Assembly (NCBI RefSeq): GCF_900119165.1
Contig: NZ_FPJG01000006.1
Coordinates: 4,960,001-5,024,000 of the forward strand
DNA length: 64,000 nt
DNA from: Amycolatopsis australiensis
GTDB lineage: Bacteria; Actinomycetota; Actinomycetes; Mycobacteriales; Pseudonocardiaceae
Direction of reading: 5' to 3'
Part shown: positions 56,083 to 64,000 of the stretch, one piece after another
Layout of the letters: the number at the start of each line of letters is the position of its first letter
How positions within the stretch are numbered: the stretch's first letter is position 1
Program-made: the position numbers and the translations under genes
The notes under the pieces: generated by a model
Told to the model about the DNA's origin: nothing
The model's input: only the letters and a program-made list of their open reading frames with translations
The model's database searches: none

Positions 56083-57639
56083 ATGACCATCCAAGAGCAG
56101 GACGCGCCGTCGAAGGTGCGCACGACCCGGCCGATGACCGGCGACGAGTACGTCGAGTCGATCCGCGACGGCCGGGAGGTGTTCATCTACGGCGACAAGG
56201 TCGACGACGTCACGACGCACCCGGCGTTCCGCAACTCCGTGCGGATGACCGCCCGCCTCTACGACGCCCTGCACGACCCGGACCGCCAGGACGTGCTGAC
56301 CGCGCCGACCGACACCGGCGGCAGCGGCTTCACCCACCCGTTCTTCCGCACGCCCAGGTCCGAAGAGGACCTGTTCGCCGACCGGGACGCGATCGTCGCC
56401 TGGGCGCGCATGACCTACGGCTGGATGGGCCGCAGCCCGGATTACAAGGCCGCTTTCCTCGGCACCCTCGGCGCGAACTCCGACTTCTACGAACCGTTCG
56501 CCGGCAACGCCCGGCGCTGGTACACCGAGTCGCAGGAGAAGGTCCTCTACTGGAACCACGCGATCATCAACCCGCCGGTGGACCGCGACCGCAACCCCGA
56601 CGACGTCAAGGACCTGTTCATCCACGTCGAGCAGGAACGCGACGACGGCCTCGTCGTCTCCGGCGCCAAGGTCGTCGCGACCGGCTCGGCGATCACGAAC
56701 TACAACTTCATCGCCCACTACGGCCTGCCGATCAAGAAGCGCGAGTTCGCGCTGGTCTGCACGGTGCCGATGGGCGCGCCCGGCATGAAGCTGATCTGCC
56801 GCAACTCCTACTCGAACGTCGCGGACGCGACGTCGAGCCCGTTCGACTACCCGCTCTCGAGCCGGTTCGACGAGAACGACACGATCTTCATCCTCGACAA
56901 GGTGAAGATCCCGTGGGAGAACGTCTTCATCTACGGCGACGCCGAGAAGGCGAGCACGTTCTTCCCCGGCTCGGGCTTCCTGCACCGCTTCACCTTCCAC
57001 GGCGTCGCGCGGCTCGCCGTCAAGCTCGACTTCATCGCCGGCCTGCTGATGAAGGGCGTGGAAGTCACCGGCACCAAGGACTTCCGCGGCATCCAGACTC
57101 GCGTCGGCGAGGTGATCGGCTGGCGCAACCTGTTCTGGGCGCTCTCGGACGCGATGGCCGCCAACCCGGACGAGTGGCGCAACGGCGCGGTCCTGCCGCA
57201 CCTGGACTACGGCCTGGCCTACCGCTGGTTCATGACGCTCGGCTACCCGCGCGTCCGCGAGATCATCATGCAGGACCTCGGCTCCGCGCTGATCTACCTG
57301 CCCTCGTCGGCGAAGGACTTCTCCTCGCCGGAGATCCGCCCGTACCTCGACCAGTACGTCCGCGGCTCCAACGGCTACGACGCCGTCGAGCGCGTGAAGC
57401 TGATGAAGCTGATCTGGGACTCGATCGGCAGCGAGTTCGGCGGGCGGCACGAGCTCTACGAGCGGAACTACTCCGGCAACCACGAAGGCGTGCGCGCCGA
57501 GCTGCTGTTCGCCGCCCAGCAGTCCGGCGCGGCCGAGGCGATGAAGGGTTTCGCCGAGCAGTGCATGGCCGAGTACGACCTGGACGGCTGGACCGTCCCC
57601 GACCTCTACAACCCCGGCGCCACCACCCTTTCCCGCTGA
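56083..57639 (+). CDS. HpaB/PheA-type phenol hydroxylase large component
   Basis: A 518-residue FADH2-dependent monooxygenase of the HpaB family (acyl-CoA dehydrogenase-like fold). [34 protein letters not shown] is the N-terminal signature; [34 protein letters not shown] and [12 protein letters not shown] follow. With an adjacent catechol dioxygenase, phenol 2-hydroxylase activity (PheA1) is more likely than 4-hydroxyphenylacetate hydroxylation, because the downstream genes are for intradiol catechol cleavage rather than homoprotocatechuate breakdown. GAAGGG lies upstream of the ATG. Confidence 0.9.
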   Translation: MTIQEQDAPSKVRTTRPMTGDEYVESIRDGREVFIYGDKVDDVTTHPAFRNSVRMTARLYDALHDPDRQDVLTAPTDTGGSGFTHPFFRTPRSEEDLFADRDAIVAWARMTYGWMGRSPDYKAAFLGTLGANSDFYEPFAGNARRWYTESQEKVLYWNHAIINPPVDRDRNPDDVKDLFIHVEQERDDGLVVSGAKVVATGSAITNYNFIAHYGLPIKKREFALVCTVPMGAPGMKLICRNSYSNVADATSSPFDYPLSSRFDENDTIFILDKVKIPWENVFIYGDAEKASTFFPGSGFLHRFTFHGVARLAVKLDFIAGLLMKGVEVTGTKDFRGIQTRVGEVIGWRNLFWALSDAMAANPDEWRNGAVLPHLDYGLAYRWFMTLGYPRVREIIMQDLGSALIYLPSSAKDFSSPEIRPYLDQYVRGSNGYDAVERVKLMKLIWDSIGSEFGGRHELYERNYSGNHEGVRAELLFAAQQSGAAEAMKGFAEQCMAEYDLDGWTVPDLYNPGATTLSR

Positions 57640-57652
57640 CGAAGGAGCCGTC

Positions 57653-58501
<849 letters not shown>

Positions 58502-58560
58502 AGAACCCCGCCGGCCGGGCCCTCGCGGCCCGGCAGGCCCGTCCCCGGGAACGAGGAGAC

Positions 58561-59679
58561 ATGACAGACCTGGCGATCGACCGCGTCGAGACGGTGCTGC
58601 TCGACGTGCCGCTGCGCCGCGCGCACCGGTTCGCCCGCACCGGGATGGCCGCGCAGCCGGTGCTGCTGGTGTTCGTCCACACGCGTGGCGGCGCCGTCGG
58701 CACCGGCGAAGGCGTGGTGCCCGGCGGGCCGTGGTGGGGCGGCGAGTCGGTGGAGACGATGGCGCTGGTCGTCGAGCGGTACTTCACGCCGGTGCTGCTG
58801 GGACGGCCGGTCGACGACATCGCCGGGATCCTGCGCGACCTCGGCGACGTCGTCGCGGCCAACCTCTACGCCAAGGTGGCGGTCGAGGTGGCCCTGCACG
58901 ACGCGTGGGCCCGCGCCCTCGGCGTCCCGCTGCACACGCTGTTGGGCGGCCTCGCCCGGCGGTCGGTGCCGGTGACCTGGGCGCTGGGCACCGAACCGGC
59001 GCCCGTCGTGGCCGACGAGGCCCTCGCCATGCTCGACGCGGGGCACCGCAGCTTCAAGCTGAAGATGGGGGCCCTGGACCCGGCTGACGACGTGGCACGG
59101 GTGTGCGCCGTGGCGGAGAAGCTGGTCGGGGTGGCGAGCGTGCGGGTCGATCTCAACGCGCGGTGGGACCTGCTCACGTCGCTGAAGTACCTGCCCCGGC
59201 TGGCGGGCGCGGGCGTGGAGCTGGTCGAGCAGCCGGTACCGGGCGCGGAGGCCGAAGCGCTGGCCGAGATCAACCGCGCGCTGCCGATCCCGGTGATGGC
59301 GGACGAAAGCCTCCGCACGCCCGCCGACGCGCTGCGGCTGGCGCGCCTGCGCGCCGCGGACGTGTTCTCCCTCAAGACGACGAAGTCCGGCGGCCTGCGG
59401 GCCACCCGGGCGATCGCCGAGATCGCCGCCGCGGCCGGGATCCCGTGCCACGCCGGGACGTCGATCGAGAGCCCGGTCGGGACGGCGGCGTCGCTGCAGC
59501 TGGCCTGCGCGGCGCCGTCGGTGACGTGGGGCAGCGAGCTGTTCGGGCCGCTGCTGATGAGCGAAGAGCTGGTGACGACGCCGTTGCGCTACGAGGGTGG
59601 CGAGCTGCACCTGCCGGACGGGCCGGGCTTGGGCGTCGAGCCGGACCGGACGGCCGTGCGCCGGCTGGAAAGGCGCTGA
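58561..59679 (+). CDS. catB: Muconate cycloisomerase
   Basis: A 372-residue enolase-superfamily enzyme converting cis,cis-muconate to muconolactone. The catalytic Lys pair is FKLKMG, metal ligands are VDLNARW, ELVEQP and MADESL, and the second Lys is FSLKTTKSGG. GAGGAG precedes the ATG. It lies 59 bases after the catA frame and one base before catC. Intact, it would receive the product of the interrupted dioxygenase. Confidence 0.9.
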   Translation: MTDLAIDRVETVLLDVPLRRAHRFARTGMAAQPVLLVFVHTRGGAVGTGEGVVPGGPWWGGESVETMALVVERYFTPVLLGRPVDDIAGILRDLGDVVAANLYAKVAVEVALHDAWARALGVPLHTLLGGLARRSVPVTWALGTEPAPVVADEALAMLDAGHRSFKLKMGALDPADDVARVCAVAEKLVGVASVRVDLNARWDLLTSLKYLPRLAGAGVELVEQPVPGAEAEALAEINRALPIPVMADESLRTPADALRLARLRAADVFSLKTTKSGGLRATRAIAEIAAAAGIPCHAGTSIESPVGTAASLQLACAAPSVTWGSELFGPLLMSEELVTTPLRYEGGELHLPDGPGLGVEPDRTAVRRLERR

Positions 59680-59680
59680 G

Positions 59681-59956
59681 ATGCTGTTCCACGTACGGAT
59701 GGACGTGACGATCCCGCCCGGCCTCGACGTCACCGACCGGGTGGCGGCGGAAAAGGCCCGCGCGCTGGAGCTCCAGCGCGCGGGCGTGTGGGTGCACCTG
59801 TGGCGGATCGTCGGGCGCTACAGCAACTTCAGCGTCTTCGACGTCGCTTCCAACGACGAGCTGCACGGGATCCTGTCGGCCCTGCCGCTGTACCCGTTCA
59901 TGCGGATCGAAATCACGCCGCTGGCCACGCACCCGTCGGAGCTCGCCGCGCAGTAG
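59681..59956 (+). CDS. catC: Muconolactone delta-isomerase
   Basis: A 91-residue CatC: MLFHVRMDVTIPPGLDVTDRVAAEKARALELQRAG is the family start, and ALPLYPFMRIEITPLATHPS the end. Length is normal. It converts muconolactone to 3-oxoadipate enol-lactone. The start follows the catB stop by one base, so translation is coupled. The later steps (enol-lactone hydrolase, CoA transferase, thiolase) are not in the window. Confidence 0.95.
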   Translation: MLFHVRMDVTIPPGLDVTDRVAAEKARALELQRAGVWVHLWRIVGRYSNFSVFDVASNDELHGILSALPLYPFMRIEITPLATHPSELAAQ

Positions 59957-59957
59957 C

Positions 59958-61049
59958 TCAGGCGTGCCGCAGGAGGGCGCCGAAGCCTTCCCAGAGGTCG
60001 ACGCGCTCGTCGAGCACCACGACCTCGGCACCGGTGGCCACCGCGGCGAACGGGATCGCCTCGTCCGCCCGGCGCGGCTCGGGCGCGGTGACGCCGAGCG
60101 CCTGCAGCCCGGCCTTGCCCACGGCCACCTGCGCCGGATCCGGGCCGCCGAACACCGACGTGTCGCCCGGCGAGCCCACCAGCAGCGTTTCGACGTTCGC
60201 CTCGGCCAGCGCGTTCGTCACCGCCTCCAGGCCGCTCACCGCCAGCCCGGCTCCACGGCCGGATTCGGCGCGGAACCGCTCGGCCACGTCGTCGAGCTCC
60301 GCGAGGTGACGGCCGGTCAGCAGCTCGTGCACCCGCCGGTCCAGCTCGTCGCGGGACGAGCCCGCGGCGCGGCTGCCCGCGTCGACCTCGTGCGCGATCC
60401 GGCGGACCGGCTCGGGCAGGCTCTCGTGCAAGGCGGTCCGCGCCTGCTTCTCGCCGGCCAGGACGACCAGCCGTGCGCCGCAGCGCTGCACCGCCTTCGC
60501 CACGTGGTCCGCCACCGCCACGACGTTGCGCCGGGCGGTCTCCTCGGCGGCGTTCTGGAGGTTGTGGTGTGCCGTGCCGCCGCCGCGGACCTTGTGCACC
60601 GGGTGGTTTTCGCCGTCGATTGTCCGGGTGTGCGGTTCGCCGTCGCCGTATTCGGTGATTTCGGCCCCGACGCGGTCGACGACGACGAGGACGTACCGCG
60701 GGATCTCTTCGCTGTGCGTCGCCAGCGGCAGCAGGTACGGCAGCGGCGAGAAGCGCACCACCTGCGACGGCGGCGGGGCGTCCAGCCGCCGGTCCAGCAG
60801 CACCTTCCCGTGCGCGGCGATGATGCTGCGGCCCGCCTTGCCGGCGGGCGGCTCGCTGCCGCGCACGGCCCGCAGGACGGCCTCGGTCGTCGCCGGATCG
60901 GCTCCCTGGTCGCTCAGCGCCGCTTCGATTTCCTTGAGCCGGAGTTCGAGCTGCTTGGCCGCGTCCTCGGTGTCGTGCGAGAAGTCGAAGTGCACGGACG
61001 CGAACGGGCCGTCCGCGGTCGTGAGTCCGCGCAACGCGGAAGTGTCCAC
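59958..61049 (-). CDS. Vms1/Rv2629-like protein
   Basis: A 363-residue protein of the actinobacterial Rv2629/baeRF2 (Vms1-like) family. It contains LLPLATHSEEIPRYVLVVVDRVGAEITEYGDGEP and a C-terminal eRF1-like region (VSGLEAVTNALAEANVETLLVG). Eukaryotic Vms1 releases stalled peptidyl-tRNA; a similar action is only assumed in bacteria. In mycobacteria Rv2629 is hypoxia-induced. The start is GTG 61049 with AAGGAG at seven bases. An uncharacterised gene and NDH-2 lie upstream on the same strand; a stress-linked operon is likely. Confidence 0.8.
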   Translation of the reverse strand: MDTSALRGLTTADGPFASVHFDFSHDTEDAAKQLELRLKEIEAALSDQGADPATTEAVLRAVRGSEPPAGKAGRSIIAAHGKVLLDRRLDAPPPSQVVRFSPLPYLLPLATHSEEIPRYVLVVVDRVGAEITEYGDGEPHTRTIDGENHPVHKVRGGGTAHHNLQNAAEETARRNVVAVADHVAKAVQRCGARLVVLAGEKQARTALHESLPEPVRRIAHEVDAGSRAAGSSRDELDRRVHELLTGRHLAELDDVAERFRAESGRGAGLAVSGLEAVTNALAEANVETLLVGSPGDTSVFGGPDPAQVAVGKAGLQALGVTAPEPRRADEAIPFAAVATGAEVVVLDERVDLWEGFGALLRHA

Positions 61050-61101
61050 AATAGACTCCTTTCTGCTGCTCGTGCGCGGCGGTTACCGCCCGTGCGACGC
61101 G

Positions 61102-61656
61102 TCAAACGTCGCCGAGCGCGGCGCGGACCGCCGCCACCACGTCCGGGTGGCCGAGCGGCAACGGCGGCGGCACGCGGTCGTCCGCGCTCTCGGTGCTCGA
61201 AGCGGCCAGCCGGACTTCGGTGCCCGCCTCGCGCAGCTTGGCCACGACGTCGTCGTGCTCGGCCAGCCAGGCTTCGTTGGCCTTCGCGGCGTCGCCCGAG
61301 GGCAGGAACGCGTCGGACGCCGGGTCGACCAGCAGCAGCTGCCGCGCGGCGCCCGGGTGGCGCTCGACCAGCTGCAGGGCCTCCGCCGCGAAGGGACCGC
61401 CGGCCACGACGGCGATGTCGGGGTCGCCGGGGCCGGCGTCCCCGAGGAGGTCGTCGGCCTCGGTGAGGGCGCCGCCGGCGGGCACCCGGCACCAGAAGAT
61501 CCCGCGCCGCTCGGCCAGCGGACGCCAGGTCGCGGGCAGCTCGTCGTGCCGCGCGGCGCCGGCCGGGTCGAGGACGATCACCTTGGGCCCGGACGGATCG
61601 CCGGCGGTCACGACGGACGGGCCCTCGGAACGGGCGGGTTCGGGTTCGGCGGGCAT
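61102..61656 (-). CDS. Hypothetical protein of the NDH-2/Vms1 operon
   Basis: A 184-residue soluble protein with an acidic, proline-rich N-terminus and alternating beta-strand and helix segments (KVIVLDPAGAARHDEL, DIAVVAGGPFAAEALQLVERHPGAARQLLLVDP). This suggests a Rossmann-like or eRF1-domain-1-like fold. I do not recognise a family with confidence. It is conserved enough in layout to suggest a partner of its neighbours. GAAAGGA lies upstream of the ATG, 11 bases after the NDH-2 stop. Confidence 0.6.
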   Translation of the reverse strand: MPAEPEPARSEGPSVVTAGDPSGPKVIVLDPAGAARHDELPATWRPLAERRGIFWCRVPAGGALTEADDLLGDAGPGDPDIAVVAGGPFAAEALQLVERHPGAARQLLLVDPASDAFLPSGDAAKANEAWLAEHDDVVAKLREAGTEVRLAASSTESADDRVPPPLPLGHPDVVAAVRAALGDV

Positions 61657-61667
61657 GGCGGTTCCTT

Positions 61668-62957
61668 TCAGTGCCGGGGAAGCTCCGGCGAGTCGGTGTC
61701 GAGTGGCACCGACCCGGACCGGACGAGTCCCAATTGGACGGTCTGGCGGCCGGTCAGCCGCTCCAGGACCCAGTCGGCCGCGGTGCGCACCCGGTTCCCG
61801 GGCATCGCCATCAGGTGGTAGCCGCGGGTCACGGCCTTGGCGGGCAGCCCGGACAACGGGATGCGCAGCGGGTTCGCGGCGGCCGCGCCGGCGCCCAGGT
61901 CGACGACGAAGCCCAGGTCGTGGTGGCGGTAGGTGCCGGGACGGCCGTACCCGAGCGACGCGGCGACGTTGCGCCCGGCGAGCTTGCCTTGCCGCTCGGC
62001 GTGCTGCGCCGTCATCGCGGTGTACTGCCCGGGCCGGGTGAGGTCGGGCACGGCGGCCGCGTCACCGCAGGCGAAGACGTCGTCGCGGCCCGGCACGGTG
62101 AGCTGCTCGGTGACGACCAGGCGCCCCTTGGCCGTCTCCAGGCCCAGGCCGGCGACCAGCGGGTCGGGCCGCACGCCGACGCACCACACCAGCGTGCGGG
62201 TCGGCACCGGATCGCCGTTGGTCAGCGTCACGCCCTTGGCGTCGGCGTGGTCGACCGAGGTGTTCATCAGCACCTCGACCCCGCGCGAGCGCAGGACCTG
62301 GTCCGCGGTCCGGCCGAGCCGCCGGTCCAGCTCGGGCAGCACCCGCTCGGCCACGTCGAGCAGCAGCCACCGGATCCGCTGGCCGGCCAGCTCCGGGTGG
62401 CGCGCGGCGAGGGCTTCGGTGAACGCAGGACCCTGCGCGGCGACCTCGGTGCCGGTGTACCCGGCGCCGACGACCACGAACGTGCAGCGCGCGTCCCGTT
62501 CGGCGGGGTCCTCGGCCGCGGCGGCCAGCTCGATCTGGCGCGTGACGTGGTCGCGCAGGTACAGCGCCTCCGGCACGCCGCGGAAGCCGTGCGCGTACTC
62601 CGGCACGCCCGGGACCGGCAACAGCTTGTTGACGCTGCCGGCGGCGAGCACCAGCCGGTCGTACCCGATCCGGTGCTCCCGGTCCTCGGGGTCGGTGTAG
62701 GTGACGTGCCGGGCGTCGAAGTCGATCCCGGTCGCGGTGCCGAGCACGAGCCGGACGCCGCGCAGCGTCTCCGGGATCGAGACCGCCACCCGCCGGGGAT
62801 CCAGGATCCCCGCGGCCACTTCGGGCAGCAGCGGCAGGTACAGGAAGTAGTCCGTGGGGTTGAGCACGACGACTTCGACGTCCTCACCGGCTTCCCTGCG
62901 AAGGCTCTTTGCCGCGTGGTAACCGGCGAAACCCCCGCCGACGATCACGACACGCAT
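61668..62957 (-). CDS. ndh: Type II NADH dehydrogenase
   Basis: A 429-residue flavoprotein that oxidises NADH to reduce quinone without proton pumping. The FAD motif VVIVGGGFAGYHAAKSL is at the N-terminus, the NADH motif FVVVGAGYTGTEVAAQ near residue 165, and DVFACGDAAAVPDLTRPGQYTAMTAQHAERQG in the second FAD region. The hydrophobic C-terminal membrane anchor typical of NDH-2 is short. AAGGAG precedes the ATG. It heads the operon that runs through the unknown gene to the Vms1-like gene. Confidence 0.9.
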   Translation of the reverse strand: MRVVIVGGGFAGYHAAKSLRREAGEDVEVVVLNPTDYFLYLPLLPEVAAGILDPRRVAVSIPETLRGVRLVLGTATGIDFDARHVTYTDPEDREHRIGYDRLVLAAGSVNKLLPVPGVPEYAHGFRGVPEALYLRDHVTRQIELAAAAEDPAERDARCTFVVVGAGYTGTEVAAQGPAFTEALAARHPELAGQRIRWLLLDVAERVLPELDRRLGRTADQVLRSRGVEVLMNTSVDHADAKGVTLTNGDPVPTRTLVWCVGVRPDPLVAGLGLETAKGRLVVTEQLTVPGRDDVFACGDAAAVPDLTRPGQYTAMTAQHAERQGKLAGRNVAASLGYGRPGTYRHHDLGFVVDLGAGAAAANPLRIPLSGLPAKAVTRGYHLMAMPGNRVRTAADWVLERLTGRQTVQLGLVRSGSVPLDTDSPELPRH

Positions 62958-63041
62958 GGATCTCCTTCCGGGCCGGATGTCCGTCCCGGGCGGTTACCCG
63001 AGGCCGGGCCGGGGAAACCCGGCCGGTGGGCCCCCGCGGGG

Positions 63042-63069
63042 TTGACCTGGGGACACAGGGGCGTACGGT
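63042..63069 (+). promoter_or_regulatory. Promoter of the STAS gene
   Basis: TTGACC (63042-63047), 16 bases, TACGGT (63064-63069), followed 70 bases later by the STAS start. A 7-bp GC-rich stem lies about 30 bases upstream and could end transcription from the left. Confidence 0.45.
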
Positions 63070-63138
63070 CATAGGAGTTGGCTGTTGTTCAGACACGTGC
63101 TCCGGTCAGCGCCCCTGCACACCGCGTTAGGGAGCGCC

Positions 63139-63510
63139 ATGAACTGCTTTCGCACGATCGAAGAACCGTCCGGCCTGACTTTCACCACCACGCAGCGACC
63201 GGGCGGAATCCGGGTCATCACCCTGGTGGGTGACGTCGACGCGGCCACGGTCCACACCCTGGACGAAGCCCTCGCCGCGGGGGAGCGGCTGGTCGCCGAC
63301 CTCACCCGGGTCTCGTTCCTCAGCTGCGCCGGTGTCCGGTCGCTGCTGGAGGCGAACACCCGCACGGAGCTCGCCGTCGCCGTCGGCGGTCACGCCGTGA
63401 CGCGCTCGCTGGAAGCCACCGGAGCCGACCGGCTCCTGGCGGTCCACCGCGGGACCGGTGCCGCCGTCGCCGCGCTGACCCCGGTCCCGGAACCCGGCCG
63501 GGAGGCGTGA
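63139..63510 (+). CDS. STAS-domain anti-sigma-factor antagonist-like protein
   Basis: A 123-residue STAS protein. The core VITLVGDVDAATVHTLDEAL and VADLTRVSFLSCAGVRSLLEA match SpoIIAA/RsbV. The residue equivalent to the regulatory phospho-Ser of SpoIIAA and RsbV (D-S-S/T-G) is Cys (SCAG), so kinase control of the usual type should not apply. It could be locked in the binding-competent form or be controlled by thiol chemistry. ATG 63139 has GGGAG upstream. No sigma factor or anti-sigma gene is adjacent. Confidence 0.85.
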   Translation: MNCFRTIEEPSGLTFTTTQRPGGIRVITLVGDVDAATVHTLDEALAAGERLVADLTRVSFLSCAGVRSLLEANTRTELAVAVGGHAVTRSLEATGADRLLAVHRGTGAAVAALTPVPEPGREA

Positions 63511-63557
63511 CCACGCCACCCGCTCCCACCGTCCACTGTGGCCGGTGACCGCCGGGG

Positions 63558-63824
63558 TCAGTCGTCGCCGGGCCACTCGCCGGTCGCCTTGCGGTAGCCG
63601 ATGGCCCCCGCCCGCTCGGTGGCGGCCTTGACGGCGGCGAAGATCGCGCCCTGCACCGCCGCCGCGATGATCACCTGCTGCCAGGTGTAGTCGCGGTCGG
63701 TGGCGCCGGGCGCGTCCTCTTCGCCGGCCACGCGCTTCCAGACCTGCTTGAACGCCTGGCCGGCGAGGACACCGCCGAGGGCGCCGATCACCCAGCTCAG
63801 CGGCTTGTACAGCACCTTGTTCAC
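63558..63824 (-). CDS. DUF4235 membrane protein
   Basis: An 88-residue DUF4235 protein with two membrane segments: KPLSWVIGALGGVLAGQAF and TWQQVIIAAAVQGAIFAAVKAAT, then a charged tail. The function is unknown; it is common in actinobacteria next to DUF3618 genes. The GTG start overlaps the stop of the upstream DUF3618 gene (GTGA). Confidence 0.88.
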   Translation of the reverse strand: MNKVLYKPLSWVIGALGGVLAGQAFKQVWKRVAGEEDAPGATDRDYTWQQVIIAAAVQGAIFAAVKAATERAGAIGYRKATGEWPGDD

Positions 63825-64000
63825 GAGTCGTTCCTCCGTCGCAGGATGAGCCGGATCACGATCAGCAGCCCCAGCAGGCCGGCGAAGACCGGCAGCGGGT
63901 TGCTCCGGACGGCGTCGGCACCCTGCCGGAACCTGATCGCGGTCGGCGCGTTCGTCACGTCGGCGACCTTGGCGGTCGCCTGGTCGAGCTTCTCGTCGAC
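63821..64000 (-). CDS. DUF3618 protein (partial, C-terminal part)
   Basis: The final 59 codons of a protein that starts beyond the right edge. VDEKLDQATAKVADVTN, then RQGADAVRSNPLPVFAGLLGLLIVIRLILRRRNDS, gives one C-terminal membrane helix and a basic tail, typical of DUF3618. It overlaps the DUF4235 gene. These pairs are often part of a small membrane operon of unknown function. Confidence 0.8.
   Translation of the reverse strand, partial: VDEKLDQATAKVADVTNAPTAIRFRQGADAVRSNPLPVFAGLLGLLIVIRLILRRRNDS

Noticed and set aside
56083..57639. 4-hydroxyphenylacetate 3-hydroxylase as the specific function
   Set aside because: No homoprotocatechuate genes are nearby; the catA-B-C context favours phenol hydroxylation.

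Overview
The window is GC-rich DNA with frequent GTG starts, GTGA/ATGA stop-start overlaps and typical actinobacterial families: a conservon, Ku, DUF3040, DUF2630, DUF4235, DUF3618, DUF6131, EspG/EspC-type type VII secretion proteins and CvnD GTPases. It most likely comes from the Pseudonocardiaceae, with Amycolatopsis my best guess from overall gene style. I see no rRNA, tRNA or CRISPR array.

Layout. 1-3114: a heterodimeric ABC exporter (one subunit cut by the left edge) under a TetR repressor with two tandem operators. 3473-7382: a conservon (cvnA-B-C-D) followed by a StyA-like flavin monooxygenase. 7467-11550: Ku, small proteins, and S-adenosylhomocysteine hydrolase behind a clear SAH riboswitch. 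11591-13254: an AurF-like diiron oxygenase divergent from a TetR gene whose 3' end runs into an IS481-family relic (13227-13749). 13800-17844: a DinB2-type polymerase, a MetE-like methyltransferase, a LysE exporter and GTP cyclohydrolase II. 17841-20968: MarR, an MBL-fold protein and a phenolic-ring monooxygenase.

20870-32389 is a polysaccharide-utilisation region: a beta-helix protein with a CBM32-type domain, a GH16 beta-glucanase, a GH3 beta-glucosidase broken by an amber codon and a frameshift, a LacI regulator and a 1006-residue secreted discoidin protein. Several enzymes carry closely related discoidin/CBM32 modules, consistent with beta-glucan use. 32607-38694 holds a TauE/SafE permease, a molybdenum hydroxylase operon (large, 2Fe-2S and FAD subunits), a flavin-reductase-like protein and a frameshifted ketopantoate reductase. 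38845-43024 is a type VII secretion substrate module (EspG, helical protein, glycine-rich PPE-like protein, EspC-like protein, YbaB-like protein) without secretion machinery.

43197-54592 is mixed: an acetyltransferase, an MHS transporter, a GDSL esterase, a secreted GH29 fucosidase, a methionine aminopeptidase with its own palindromic operator, a GT39 membrane protein, and a PLP decarboxylase divergent from LysR. 54596-59956 is a phenol/catechol module: IclR, flavin reductase, HpaB/PheA-type hydroxylase, catechol dioxygenase (interrupted by an in-frame TGA where a Trp codon is expected), muconate cycloisomerase and muconolactone isomerase. 59958-64000 carries a Vms1/Rv2629-like protein, an unknown protein, NDH-2, a STAS protein, DUF4235 and part of a DUF3618 protein.

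Three otherwise recognisable genes (GH3, PanE, CatA) carry inactivating lesions. They could be real pseudogenes or sequence errors, and this should be settled before metabolism is inferred.
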